DNA from: JAAURB01 sp049649525 | Lineage (GTDB): Bacteria; Cyanobacteriota; Cyanobacteriia; Cyanobacteriales; Microcoleaceae | NCBI GenBank assembly: GCA_049649525.1 | Contig: JBARZE010000016.1 | Coordinates: forward strand, 124,001 to 188,000 | DNA: 64,000 nt | Direction of reading: 5' to 3' | In this document: piece by piece, positions 33,532 through 42,702 of the stretch | Layout of the letters: each line of letters opens with the position of its first letter | How positions within the stretch are numbered: position 1 is the stretch's first letter | Notes under the pieces: model-generated | What the model was told of the DNA's origin: nothing | What the model saw: only the letters and a program-made list of their open reading frames with translations | Databases searched by the model: none | Made by a program: the position numbers and the translations under genes

Positions 33532-35058
33532 TTAGCGAGTTAGGCAGCGAATAGCTTCTAATAGTCCTCTAGCTTTATTCAGGGTTTCAATATATTCTTT
33601 TTCGGGATCAGAATCAGCCACTAAACCCGCCCCAGCTTGAACACTAACGGTATATTTACCCGGTTGAGTTGGTTGAACAATCATGGTTCTAATGGTAATC
33701 GCGCTATTGAGTTGTCCATCAAAATCATATTGACCATAAACCCCCGAATAGGGGCCACGACGGCAGGGTTCTAATTCATTAATAATCTCCATTGCCCGAA
33801 TTTTGGGGGCACCACTGACAGTCCCGGCGGGGAAACAGGCTTTTAACAAGTCCCAAGCGGTTTTATCTTCTGCTAATTCTCCCACAACATTACTGACAAT
33901 ATGCATCACATGAGAATAACGTTCAATTACCATTAATTGATCAACCGTTACCGTTCCACTTTGACAAACTCGTCCTAAGTCATTACGGCCTAAGTCTACT
34001 AACATGACATGTTCGGCTATTTCTTTGGGATCGGCAAGTAATTCTGTGGCGAAAGCGTCGTCTTCTGCACTCGTGTGACCACGGGGACGGGTTCCGGCAA
34101 TAGGGCGTAATGTCGCAATAGTTTCTCCGGTATCAGTGGTTTCGGCTTTCACCATCACTTCTGGGCTTGAACCAATCATTTGCCAAGTTCCGAAGTTAAA
34201 ATAAGCCATGTAAGGAGAAGGATTAATTAACCGCAGAGAACGATACAATTCAAACGGTTCTCTATGATATTCAGCCGTCAGTCGCTGGGAAATGACAACT
34301 TGAAAGATATCGCCTGCTTTGATATATTCTTTGGCTTTAACAACGTTGGCACAAAACTGTGCTTGAGATAGATTACTGGTGTAGTTAACTGGGGCAGATG
34401 TGGGATCGTTGGGGTTGGGGGGAGTCCACTCTAAAAATGGAGTGTGAACCGATAAAGGCGAGGAAAGCTTATTGAGAAGTTGGGTAACGCGATCGCAAGC
34501 TTGCTGATAAGCCGTTTCAGGATCAGTATGACGTAAATCGGCATAGGCGATCGCCAAAATTTTCCGTTTGACTTGATCGAATACCAGTAAATGATCGACT
34601 TGCATCCACAACCCATCAGGTAAATCTTCTGAAGTTGGGGGCGTAACCGGGACCCTCGGTTCAATCCACCGGATCAATTCATATCCCCAAAATCCAAATA
34701 ACCCCCCAATTCCCGGCGGCAGTTGGGGTAATTTCACGGGTTGATAGGGGGCGAGGCAGTTAGCTAAGGTAACAAACGGTGATCCCTCATACTGTTGCGT
34801 TGAACCATCTCGAAAGGTTTGGGTGGTGAGTTGGCCCCGGGCTTCTAGAGTCCAAACCGGATCGCAGCCTAAAAAACTGTAGCGTCCTAGTTTTTCCCCG
34901 CCTTCGACTGATTCAAGCAGAAAACTGTAAGGCTGACCCGCACAAATACGATACCATGCTGAAACGGGAGTATCTAAATCCGCCACCCACTCTTGATAAA
35001 CGGGGATGAAATTACCTTGGGTTGCCAATTGAGTAAATTGAGAAAACTCTGGAAACAT
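33532..35058 (-). CDS. trpE: Anthranilate synthase component I
   Basis: 508 residues. Converts chorismate and ammonia (from TrpG) to anthranilate, the first step of tryptophan synthesis. The N-terminal L-L-E-S-V-E-G-G-E element (tryptophan feedback site) and R-Y-S-F-L-G are intact. The chorismate-binding C-terminal half has D-I-F-Q-V-V-I-S-Q-R, G-T-R-P-R-G, V-D-L-G-R-N-D-L-G-R-V and G-T-V-S-G-A-P-K-I-R-A-M-E-I-I. trpG is elsewhere. It follows psaD with a 107-base gap containing a hairpin, so read-through from psaD may contribute to its expression. Confidence 0.95.
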   Translation of the reverse strand: MFPEFSQFTQLATQGNFIPVYQEWVADLDTPVSAWYRICAGQPYSFLLESVEGGEKLGRYSFLGCDPVWTLEARGQLTTQTFRDGSTQQYEGSPFVTLANCLAPYQPVKLPQLPPGIGGLFGFWGYELIRWIEPRVPVTPPTSEDLPDGLWMQVDHLLVFDQVKRKILAIAYADLRHTDPETAYQQACDRVTQLLNKLSSPLSVHTPFLEWTPPNPNDPTSAPVNYTSNLSQAQFCANVVKAKEYIKAGDIFQVVISQRLTAEYHREPFELYRSLRLINPSPYMAYFNFGTWQMIGSSPEVMVKAETTDTGETIATLRPIAGTRPRGHTSAEDDAFATELLADPKEIAEHVMLVDLGRNDLGRVCQSGTVTVDQLMVIERYSHVMHIVSNVVGELAEDKTAWDLLKACFPAGTVSGAPKIRAMEIINELEPCRRGPYSGVYGQYDFDGQLNSAITIRTMIVQPTQPGKYTVSVQAGAGLVADSDPEKEYIETLNKARGLLEAIRCLTR

Positions 35059-35079
35059 GATCAGCTAACGGACATCAAT

Positions 35080-35116
35080 AAAGGATGAAAGAATATCAAC
35101 AACTCCTTCATCCTTT
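35080..35116 (-). terminator. Hairpin between psaD and trpE, likely partial terminator
   Basis: On the minus strand AAAGGATGAA and TTCATCCTTT form a perfect 10-bp stem with a 17-base loop, ending in TTTATTG. The weak U-tract suggests partial termination or 3'-end protection of the abundant psaD transcript. It is 50 bases after the psaD stop and 22 bases before the trpE start. Confidence 0.65.
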
Positions 35117-35165
35117 GCAGACTAACACAGTGATGCCAAATTTTAATGACATTTACCTGAATCAG

Positions 35166-35594
35166 TTAAACTTCGTAAGTGGCTTTGCCTGTGAATTTCA
35201 CTTTAGCCGGTTCAACGTTATCGCCAATCTTGTGGTCAACCGCGTTCACTATCTCACGACCTTCATTGACTTTCTCGGGGAAGACACCATCTTTCGGATG
35301 GAGATATTGAGTGTCTCCGTTGGGAAAAACCCGATAAATTTTAAAGTCCTCGATCCGGGGCTTAAATTTAGTCCGAAATTGAGCACCTAAAGCCAAACAC
35401 TGTTCTTTACGCGCCAAATACAGCAGGTTTTCTCCTTCGTTCATCACGGCTGCGCCGCCTGTTGGCATTTCAAATACCTGCTCTTTTTGACTGGTCCAGG
35501 TGATGGCGTACTTTTCTTCAACCAATGCTTTTGATAGCAACCCACCGGTACTCCCGCCAAAGATCGGAGCTGATCCTGTCAGTTCTTCTGCCAT
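35166..35594 (-). CDS. psaD: Photosystem I subunit II (PsaD)
   Basis: 142 residues, stromal peripheral subunit of photosystem I that docks ferredoxin. The sequence is canonical: P-I-F-G-G-S-T-G-G-L-L, Y-A-I-T-W-T-S, F-E-M-P-T-G-G-A-A, M-N-x-G-x-N-L-L-Y-L-A-R-K-E-Q-C-L-A-L, K-I-Y-R-V-F-P-x-G, and F-P-E-K-V-N-E-G-R. Strong expression is expected. No HLR1 element with the correct spacing was found upstream. trpE follows. Confidence 0.98.
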   Translation of the reverse strand: MAEELTGSAPIFGGSTGGLLSKALVEEKYAITWTSQKEQVFEMPTGGAAVMNEGENLLYLARKEQCLALGAQFRTKFKPRIEDFKIYRVFPNGDTQYLHPKDGVFPEKVNEGREIVNAVDHKIGDNVEPAKVKFTGKATYEV

Positions 35595-36289
35595 AAGATT
35601 TCTCTAATGAGGTTTTTACGGGATCGTATCACTGATAGAGATGAAGTCTATTACAGTCGTAAAAAACCGTTACAAGAAGGCACTGCAAACAGTCGATCTC
35701 AATCATAGATTATTAATCTTTATGTCATTTATGACGATTGAGGAAACAAAACCATGAGAAAGGGAATTCTTTATGTTAATAGCACACACTAGATCAATCC
35801 GATTAGGGTTATGTAAAAATACTCATTTCAATAGCGAACCGTCACCACTAGCGCTGGCGCGCCAGCGGGCAACAGTATCTCTGTCAAGTCTGTCAAGTCC
35901 CCGACGAGCCACCACTGACTTATAACCAATGTGCTAGAATCTTAGACTAAACCTTAAAAGTAAACTAGGGTATAAGTTTACTCAATTTCAACAGATATCC
36001 TCCGGGTTAAATGCTCCCATGCCCCCGAGGTGACGCACTCTTGAACTAAGACATCCCAGATGCTCACTGTAGACAACCTTGATACAGATTCAACTCCTCT
36101 ACTCAACTAATGTTGAACACGAGGATGGCAATATCATTCAGGTGAAACTACCTTGTGGCAATCTTAATGATAGGCACTGATTACGTCCGAAGTCTGAAAT
36201 TATTCGGTAAAATGACGTTAATACAGCCATACACTCGAAAAATTAAAATCAGTTTACTATCTTTTAATTTTTCAATCTTTAAAAATGTC
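35595..36289. other. Intergenic region between divergent psaD and clpC
   Basis: About 700 bases with no gene. It must carry the psaD promoter (left) and clpC promoter (right). It includes a perfect GC-rich palindrome (35852-35867) and a short direct repeat TGTCAAGTC at about 35883-35901. Two TTACA boxes (35651-35655 and 35670-35674) are spaced too widely for an RpaB HLR1 site. Confidence 0.45.
35852..35867. repeat. Perfect 16-bp GC-rich palindrome
   Basis: CGCTGGCG immediately followed by CGCCAGCG. It stands out in AT-rich non-coding DNA about 260 bases upstream of psaD. It could be a short interspersed cyanobacterial palindrome or a protein-binding site. Confidence 0.6.
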
Positions 36290-36305
36290 ACGCTAAAATT
36301 AGCGT
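36290..36305. promoter_or_regulatory. Inverted repeat ACGCTAA-AA-TTAGCGT upstream of clpC
   Basis: A perfect dyad with 7-bp arms and a two-base spacer, 32-47 bases before the clpC ATG. It is the right size for a dimeric repressor site. It does not match the CIRCE element (TTAGCACTC-N9-GAGTGCTAA). Confidence 0.5.
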
Positions 36306-36336
36306 ACGGGCATGCAGCAAATGATGAGAATTAGCC

Positions 36337-38808
36337 ATGTTTGAACGCTTCACAGAAAAAGCAATTAAAGTGATCATGTTGGCTCAGGAGGAAGCACGCC
36401 GCCTGGGTCATAACTTCGTGGGAACCGAACAGATCCTCTTGGGTCTGATTGGAGAAGGCACAGGTGTCGCCGCCAAAGTGCTGAAGTCCATGGGGGTGAA
36501 TCTGAAAGACGCTCGGATCGAGGTCGAAAAGATCATTGGTCGGGGTTCTGGGTTTGTCGCCGTCGAAATTCCCTTTACTCCCCGTGCCAAGCGCGTCCTG
36601 GAACTTTCTTTAGAAGAAGCCCGCCAATTGGGACATAACTATATTGGCACAGAACACCTGCTTCTGGGGTTGATTCGCGAAGGGGAAGGAGTTGCCGCTC
36701 GTGTACTCGAAAACCTAGGGGTTGACTTGACTAAAGTCCGGACCCAAGTGATTCGGATGCTCGGGGAAACGGCGGAAGTTACCGCTGGGGGCAGTAATAG
36801 TCGGACGAAGACTCCCACACTCGACGAGTTCGGCTCTAATTTAACCCAAATGGCCGGGGAAGGCAAGCTCGATCCGGTTGTGGGTCGGCAAAAGGAAATT
36901 GAACGGGTGATCCAGATCCTGGGTCGCCGGACGAAAAACAACCCCGTCTTAATCGGAGAACCGGGTGTCGGTAAAACCGCGATCGCTGAAGGTCTGGCCC
37001 AGCGTATTGCTCAAAATGATATCCCGGATATCCTGGAAGAAAAACGAGTCGTTACCCTAGATATTGGCCTGCTGGTAGCGGGTACAAAATATCGGGGTGA
37101 GTTTGAAGAACGACTCAAAAAGATTATGGATGAAATCCGTTCCGCTGGCAATGTGATCCTCGTGATTGATGAGGTTCATACCTTAATTGGGGCGGGGGCG
37201 GCTGAAGGGGCAATTGATGCAGCCAATATCCTGAAGCCGGCTCTAGCGCGGGGTGAATTGCAATGTATCGGAGCTACCACACTCGATGAATATCGTAAGC
37301 ACATTGAACGTGATGCGGCTTTAGAACGTCGTTTCCAACCGGTAATGGTGGGTGAACCCTCAGTCGATGAAACGATTGAAATCTTATTTGGTTTGCGGGA
37401 ACGCTACGAGCAGCACCACAAACTGAAGATTTTAGATGAGTCTCTTGAGGCCGCCGCTAAACTCTCTGATCGTTATATTTCAGATCGCTTTTTACCCGAT
37501 AAAGCGATTGATTTAATTGACGAGGCGGGATCTCGCGTGCGTTTGATTAATTCTCAATTGCCACCTGCGGCGAAGGAATTGGATAAAGAACTACGAGTTG
37601 TCCTCAAAGACAAAGATGACGCGGTTCGTTCCCAAGACTTTGACCGGGCGGGAGAATTGCGCGATCGCGAAATGGAAATTAAATCCGAAATTCGCAGCAT
37701 TGCTCAGAGTAAAAAGTCTGAAACTCGTACCGATGAAGATGATTCTCCCATGGTCACGGAAGAAGATATCGCTCAAATTGTGGCCAGTTGGACCGGTATT
37801 CCCGTCAACAAACTGACTGAGTCTGAGTCGGAGAAACTGTTGCACATGGAAGATACCCTGCATCAGCGTCTCATTGGTCAGGATGATGCGGTTAAAGCGG
37901 TCTCTCGTGCCATTCGTCGCGCCCGAGTCGGTCTCAAGAACCCCAACCGTCCGATTGCCAGTTTCATCTTCTCCGGGCCAACTGGGGTGGGTAAAACTGA
38001 GTTAACCAAGGCGTTAGCGACTTACTTCTTTGGTTCAGAAGAGGCGATGATCCGCTTGGATATGTCGGAATTTATGGAACGTCACACCGTTTCTAAATTA
38101 ATTGGTTCTCCGCCTGGATATGTGGGGTACAACGAAGGGGGACAACTGACAGAAGCAGTTCGTCGTCGTCCTTACACCGTGGTGCTATTTGACGAAATCG
38201 AAAAAGCACACCCAGATGTATTCAATATGCTGTTGCAGATCCTAGAAGACGGTCGTTTGACTGATGCTAAAGGTCGCACAGTGGACTTCAAGAATACCTT
38301 AATCATCATGACCTCTAATATCGGGTCGAAAGTGATTGAGAAAGGTGGCGGTGGCCTCGGCTTCGAGTTTGAGGAAGATGCGGCTGATGCTCAGTATAAT
38401 CGGATTCGCAACCTGGTTAACGAAGAGTTGAAACAGTACTTCCGACCCGAATTCCTCAACCGTCTCGATGAGATTATTGTCTTCCGTCAGTTAAACAAAG
38501 ACGAAGTCAAGGAAATTGCTGTGATTATGCTCAACGAAGTCTTTAGCCGCTTGACGGAGAAAGGCATTACGTTAGAAATCACAGAGCGATTTAAAGAACG
38601 GTTAGTCGATGAAGGCTATAACCCCAGCTACGGCGCACGTCCTCTACGTCGGGCAATTATGCGGTTATTGGAAGATAGTTTAGCAGAGGAAATCCTCTCG
38701 GGTCGCATCAAAGAAGGTGATATCGCCGTCGTTGATGTCGATGAAAGCGGTAAAGTCAATGTTTTGCAGGGTGAAAAACGGGAATTATTACCCCAGACTG
38801 CTGAATAG
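36337..38808 (+). CDS. clpC: Clp protease ATP-binding subunit ClpC (Hsp100)
   Basis: 823 residues. The double Clp-N repeat (about 5-140) has F-E-R-F-T-E-K-A-I-K-V and G-T-E-H-L-L-L-G-L. AAA-1 has Walker A G-E-P-G-V-G-K-T (207-214) and a V-I-D-E-V-H-T-L Walker B. A UVR/middle region (about 415-460) separates it from AAA-2 with G-P-T-G-V-G-K-T (547-554), V-L-F-D-E-I-E-K-A-H and the ClpP-loop-bearing small domain. ClpC unfolds substrates for ClpP/ClpR and is essential in cyanobacteria. Codon use looks like a highly expressed gene. An intrinsic terminator follows. Confidence 0.98.
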   Translation: MFERFTEKAIKVIMLAQEEARRLGHNFVGTEQILLGLIGEGTGVAAKVLKSMGVNLKDARIEVEKIIGRGSGFVAVEIPFTPRAKRVLELSLEEARQLGHNYIGTEHLLLGLIREGEGVAARVLENLGVDLTKVRTQVIRMLGETAEVTAGGSNSRTKTPTLDEFGSNLTQMAGEGKLDPVVGRQKEIERVIQILGRRTKNNPVLIGEPGVGKTAIAEGLAQRIAQNDIPDILEEKRVVTLDIGLLVAGTKYRGEFEERLKKIMDEIRSAGNVILVIDEVHTLIGAGAAEGAIDAANILKPALARGELQCIGATTLDEYRKHIERDAALERRFQPVMVGEPSVDETIEILFGLRERYEQHHKLKILDESLEAAAKLSDRYISDRFLPDKAIDLIDEAGSRVRLINSQLPPAAKELDKELRVVLKDKDDAVRSQDFDRAGELRDREMEIKSEIRSIAQSKKSETRTDEDDSPMVTEEDIAQIVASWTGIPVNKLTESESEKLLHMEDTLHQRLIGQDDAVKAVSRAIRRARVGLKNPNRPIASFIFSGPTGVGKTELTKALATYFFGSEEAMIRLDMSEFMERHTVSKLIGSPPGYVGYNEGGQLTEAVRRRPYTVVLFDEIEKAHPDVFNMLLQILEDGRLTDAKGRTVDFKNTLIIMTSNIGSKVIEKGGGGLGFEFEEDAADAQYNRIRNLVNEELKQYFRPEFLNRLDEIIVFRQLNKDEVKEIAVIMLNEVFSRLTEKGITLEITERFKERLVDEGYNPSYGARPLRRAIMRLLEDSLAEEILSGRIKEGDIAVVDVDESGKVNVLQGEKRELLPQTAE

Positions 38809-38839
38809 TTCTTCACCCTAACTCAATTTTAATTTAACA

Positions 38840-38865
38840 GACGTTCAACCTTGAGCGTCTTTTTT
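38840..38865 (+). terminator. Intrinsic terminator of clpC
   Basis: GACGTTCAA and TTGAGCGTC pair over 9 positions (one G-T wobble) and are followed by TTTTTT. It lies 31 bases after the clpC stop. Confidence 0.85.
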
Positions 38866-38984
38866 ATGCATAAAATCAAGAATTTGTCAAATAATGGCGA
38901 TCTTTTGTAAAGGAATGTAACAAAAACTCGTGCATCGTAGAAAATGAATTAAGCCTGAGTTAGCAGCGATCGCCAAGGAGGAAT

Positions 38985-39062
38985 CAGGGTTTGAGAGGAT
39001 AAAATTGCAACAAGACACACGATCCCCTTGGGTACTTTGATTATAGAGCGGTCTCAAACCCT
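38985..39062. other. Long-range inverted repeat, candidate structured RNA or remnant element
   Basis: AGGGTTTGAGA (38986-38996) and TCTCAAACCCT (39052-39062) are perfect 11-bp inverted repeats around a 55-base interior. They lie in a 515-base gap between the clpC terminator and the CHAT gene. No ORF is present. It could be a small RNA closed by a terminal stem, or the ends of a miniature element; nothing else in the gap (38866-39323) is recognisable. Confidence 0.35.
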
Positions 39063-39323
39063 TGTCAACTCGTTGGCTTCATTACAGTTATTAATTTTTG
39101 TAACAGGGATAAATTTTGAAAAACTAATTGTTTTAATTTTGTTTTATTAGATAAGTTAATCACTAATAAAAAGTTTTCCGGCTGAGAGAGTGTCTATTTT
39201 ACTTGAAACTCATTTATAATATTGTTTTGAGGTGGCAGAATTCGCCATAAACTACGACTAAAATTGATAAATATAGATTGTAGCAAACGTTTCTAATCAA
39301 ACTAGAATGCATGATAATAGTCT

Positions 39324-40739
39324 CTACCAAGGACTACTAATCAGCGTAAAACTAGACCAATAAAACGGATGAGAGAAATTCGTTGCTTTTAAGTTTGATA
39401 GATTTTGAGGCAAAGCAATTTCATCTCTAGACAATTTCAACGTTTCCCCTGTTAAATGTACGTCTCCTTTAATCATATTAATTTGAGTTTGTCTAATGGC
39501 TTCAGCTTTAGTCTCCGCCGTTTTCAGTTGCTGATAAAACTCACTCATTAATGCTAAGGTCCCAATATCATTGACATACCATAAACTCGCTAATGCAGAC
39601 TCAACTCCTGTTTGTAAAGCCAGTCCAGCAAAACCTAATTCCGCCCCAGCATCTCCGACTGCAGTTCGACAAGCACTTAAAACGAGTAATTCTGTGGTGG
39701 GATTATTCCAGCTAATCTGTTTCATGTCGTTTAATCGGAGTTGAGTATTCCAAAATTGAATATAAGAATTTTGAGGATTACCGGGTTTAAATTCTGCATG
39801 AGTCGCTAAGTGAATGATATTGAAAGATTGCGATAATAATTTATTTTTTAAGTTTTCTAGGGTAAATTCTTGATTGAGAAATAATTCTCCCGATATTTTA
39901 TCTGCAGGTATTTGATTTGAGAGATTGTCTCTAATATTTTTATTGACAATTGTTGAGAGTTCAAGCGGAACAGCAGGAAGTGGGCTATTGCTGACAAATT
40001 CTGAAGCCCCCATGGCAAGCACATTTGCTTTTGTAATCGGAGTATAATTAGAATTAATCAGGTTAAAGGCGGGGATAATAGAGAAGCTATATTTTTCGAC
40101 TAAAAATTGATTGCCATCATGTAGTGCCGCAATCGGTAAAGTCCGCAAACCATTTCCTAAACAAAATAGGATTGTGTTTATTCTTTCTGCTTGCAGAGTT
40201 TCTTCTAAGGGCGCTATCACCCATTGATATATTTTTTGGGCTTGAGTTAAATAGGAATTATTAGAAAGATTTCTAGGGTTGGTAATATCGTAATGAAATG
40301 ATTTAACCGCTTGAATAAGAGTTTCGCGTTGAAGGGAGTTAATATCTTTAATAATAGGCTGTTTTCCGGGAGTAATTAAGACTAAATGTAAATAATCTAA
40401 TTCAGGAATTATCCAAATTACTGCCGGGTTGGTTTTGCTATTTTTACGGATTTCCAGTAATATTTGAGCAATTTCATCCCCTGTTTTGGTAGTTTCAGCC
40501 AGATTTCGATTAAAATAAGTTTCAAATTCTGCTTCTAATTTTTGCTCCATTATCATCACTTTATCTGATAAACTCAGTTTAGAAATGATTTCTGTTGGTT
40601 TTGCAGAAGCGAGACTGATTTTTTGAGAAAGGCTTTTTTGAGGAGATAAGGACAGACTAGTAATTAGATAAAGAACTAATCCTAAAAACAGTATAATAGC
40701 TCTGCGTCTAATTTTCGCAGATAGCAATTTTCGGAACAT
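39324..40739 (-). CDS. Membrane-anchored CHAT-domain protein
   Basis: 471 residues. An N-terminal basic stretch and one membrane helix (about 13-30, I-I-L-F-L-G-L-V-L-Y-L-I-T-S) anchor it. The CHAT caspase-like domain (about 165-471) has catalytic His314 in I-H-L-A-T-H-A-E-F and Cys357 in L-V-L-S-A-C-R-T-A, then G-F-A-G-L-A-L-Q-T-G-V-E-S-A-L-A-S-L-W and the final F-Y-W-S-S-F-T-L-I. No TPR repeats precede the domain, unlike most cyanobacterial CHAT proteins, and no obvious substrate or Caspase partner lies next to it. It is likely a cysteine protease with periplasmic or lumenal location, depending on topology. Confidence 0.88.
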   Translation of the reverse strand: MFRKLLSAKIRRRAIILFLGLVLYLITSLSLSPQKSLSQKISLASAKPTEIISKLSLSDKVMIMEQKLEAEFETYFNRNLAETTKTGDEIAQILLEIRKNSKTNPAVIWIIPELDYLHLVLITPGKQPIIKDINSLQRETLIQAVKSFHYDITNPRNLSNNSYLTQAQKIYQWVIAPLEETLQAERINTILFCLGNGLRTLPIAALHDGNQFLVEKYSFSIIPAFNLINSNYTPITKANVLAMGASEFVSNSPLPAVPLELSTIVNKNIRDNLSNQIPADKISGELFLNQEFTLENLKNKLLSQSFNIIHLATHAEFKPGNPQNSYIQFWNTQLRLNDMKQISWNNPTTELLVLSACRTAVGDAGAELGFAGLALQTGVESALASLWYVNDIGTLALMSEFYQQLKTAETKAEAIRQTQINMIKGDVHLTGETLKLSRDEIALPQNLSNLKATNFSHPFYWSSFTLISSPW

Positions 40740-41099
40740 ATAGTCAGTTCCTCCTGATTTCGTAGCTTCAATTTATTTAAAAGTTGGGCGGCGTAATTCG
40801 TAGCCATGCCAAAGGCTATAGCCCACATGAAATGCGCTCGTCCGAGGGCAACTTTGCGCTATTTAATTAAATTATGACTTTCTTAATATATCATATTTTT
40901 GATCTAGAAATTCAGTTGGGATGTGCGCCGAACTTCAACATCTGTAAAAATTCCAAAATGCTGAATTCTGTTGCCAAACCCACCTTTGACAATAATATTT
41001 TTTTTACAACTTAGATAAAATTGCTATATCAGATATAAATTCAGAAATATTGCATGATTTTATCCTTCCCTAAAACCCACTTTGATTAAATTAAAAAAA
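40740..41099. other. Intergenic region, no gene recognised
   Basis: About 360 bases between the start of the CHAT gene and the end of gun4, both on the minus strand. AT-rich with a short palindrome GGCTATAGCC near 40814; the CHAT promoter should be at the left end. Confidence 0.4.
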
Positions 41100-41834
41100 T
41101 TATTGATATTCGGAGTCTAACCAAGCCGGATGAGAGAGTAACGTTTCAATCACTCGTACACCTCGAAGTTGATTGGATAACGGTAAGTGACCGACAGGCG
41201 CACTTAAATCCCAAGTGAATTCTTGAGGATAACGAGTCCAGACACCCTGTTTTCGCCACCCCATTTTCGGCCATAATTTCTCCCAATTTTTATTGACGCT
41301 TAGCCAGAGTTTGCGTTGGGCTGAGTAACCAAATTTGCCTTGAGAATAAACTTGCCACAGCAAATCAATCGTTTGTAAATCTGTACAAGGAAAGGCTCTG
41401 ACCTCGGAGAAATAAAGCCATTTGCGGGCCAGAGCCGCTTTTCCTGCAAGTTCACATAACTTTTCTAAAGTCAAGTAATCTGCTTGTTGGAATTTTTGTT
41501 GAATCAATAGTTGCTGCAGGTCACTGTAATCTATATTTGCTTCCGACTTTAACGGCACCACTCCCGCCGGAAAATGAGTTTGTAGGAAGTCTTGAGCGTT
41601 GGGGAAGTCAATATGGGTGAGGATTTGATAAACTTTTCCTTGAACCCAGTTTGGTGAAGAATTTTGAGATTGACGTAAAAAATCAATCAACACCTCTATA
41701 CCCTGCTCTCCAGATTCTACTAAAGTTTGCATTGATTGCAGTTGAGTAGCAGGAGAACTCGAAGTCAGTTTCTGACTCAGTTGAGCAAAATCTGGTAATG
41801 CGTCCTGTTGGGGGGAAGTGGTCAAGTCAGTCAT
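41100..41834 (-). CDS. gun4: GUN4-type regulator of Mg-chelatase
   Basis: About 244 residues from the ATG at 41834; an in-frame ATG seven codons earlier is possible. The N-terminal helical-repeat region (about 10-95) is as in Synechocystis Gun4. The GUN4 core (about 105-240) is diagnostic: Y-S-D-L-Q-Q-L-L-I, W-L-Y-F-S-E-V-R-A-F-P-C-T-D-L, T-I-D-L-L-W-Q-V-Y-S-Q-G-K-F-G-Y-S, and H-L-P-L-S-N-Q-L-R-G-V-R-V. Gun4 binds protoporphyrin IX and Mg-protoporphyrin and activates Mg-chelatase (ChlH). A paralog role is possible because cyanobacteria encode several GUN4-domain proteins, but this is the stand-alone N-helical plus GUN4 form. Confidence 0.93.
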   Translation of the reverse strand: MTDLTTSPQQDALPDFAQLSQKLTSSSPATQLQSMQTLVESGEQGIEVLIDFLRQSQNSSPNWVQGKVYQILTHIDFPNAQDFLQTHFPAGVVPLKSEANIDYSDLQQLLIQQKFQQADYLTLEKLCELAGKAALARKWLYFSEVRAFPCTDLQTIDLLWQVYSQGKFGYSAQRKLWLSVNKNWEKLWPKMGWRKQGVWTRYPQEFTWDLSAPVGHLPLSNQLRGVRVIETLLSHPAWLDSEYQ

Positions 41835-42575
41835 AAAGGGTTTTATACTCAACAATTAGCGACGTTGAGCCGCAATAGCTATATCTTTAACGTATTTTAT
41901 TGTACAGGCCTACTGCAATCCCTCATAGCGGTTCTACAAAAGTTGCAAAAGCCAGATTACTCAACACCTGTTGCTCAAGTTACATCGACAACAGCTAGAT
42001 TATGATTAAAAAAAGATTAATTTTGCTATAGCAGTCTGAGTCTAAGTTGTCAAAAAAGTCGGACGGCAAGAGACTATCTGGAGTTGGCATATTTGTTGGT
42101 GTTGGAAAGATTGAAGTATATATAATCTTTTTGAGTTTTTATTTTCTTTTGTTGAGATCTGATAGAAGATATTAGCGGATTAATTTTCCCTGATGGATCT
42201 AAAAAAATATCAGATTAAGTCTGGCATAAGCATAAGATATCATTCATCTATTTTATGTAATTGATGTAGAAAAAATAAAGATGTTTTATGAAACTATATA
42301 TATTTTGGTTTAAGCTGACTTATAATAAACATTTAAACATATTTCTATTTTCTGAATAAAAGTCAATAGTAGAGCTTTTATCAGTATTAACAAACATCAG
42401 AATTATGCCAATTTGGCTTGACAGATTTGTGAATATTTAGCTAAACTCCAAGGATAAAATTAAATGGGGTTGCTAATTTAAATCCTTAAAAATCTATATA
42501 TAATCTTAAGTTTTTTAGTTCTATTCTCGTAAGTTATATATAGTTAAAAGGGTTGAAGGAGTAGTAATCAAAATC

Positions 42576-42609
42576 AATAATAGTTTGTATTTTGCAATAC
42601 AAATTGTTG
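42576..42609 (+). promoter_or_regulatory. Long dyad around TTTGTATT-TTGC-AATACAAA
   Basis: The perfect 8-bp core (42584-42591 with 42596-42603) extends outward with further A-T and G-T pairs (CAATAATAG against TTGTTG). It could be an RNA hairpin in the leader or a binding site for a dimeric regulator. Confidence 0.45.
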
Positions 42610-42651
42610 ATTGATTTAGAAATATGTTAGTCATAACATCTTCTAGAAAAT

Positions 42652-42702
42652 CTGAACTGCTAGTCAATCTCTCGACAATTTTATTGAGAGTATAAAGTTC
42701 AG
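42652..42702 (+). promoter_or_regulatory. Nested hairpin in polysaccharide-cluster leader
   Basis: The outer stem CTGAACT/AGTTCAG encloses CTCT/AGAG and CAAT/ATTG with a three-base bulge and a three-base loop. It lies 640 bases upstream of the first glycosyltransferase. Confidence 0.4.

Noticed and set aside
35651..35674. Possible RpaB HLR1 site upstream of psaD (two TTACA boxes)
   Set aside because: The boxes are 19 bases apart start to start; HLR1 requires about 10-base spacing of (G/T)TTACA(T/A)(T/A) repeats.
36290..36305. CIRCE element upstream of clpC
   Set aside because: The dyad is ACGCTAA-AA-TTAGCGT, which does not match TTAGCACTC-N9-GAGTGCTAA.
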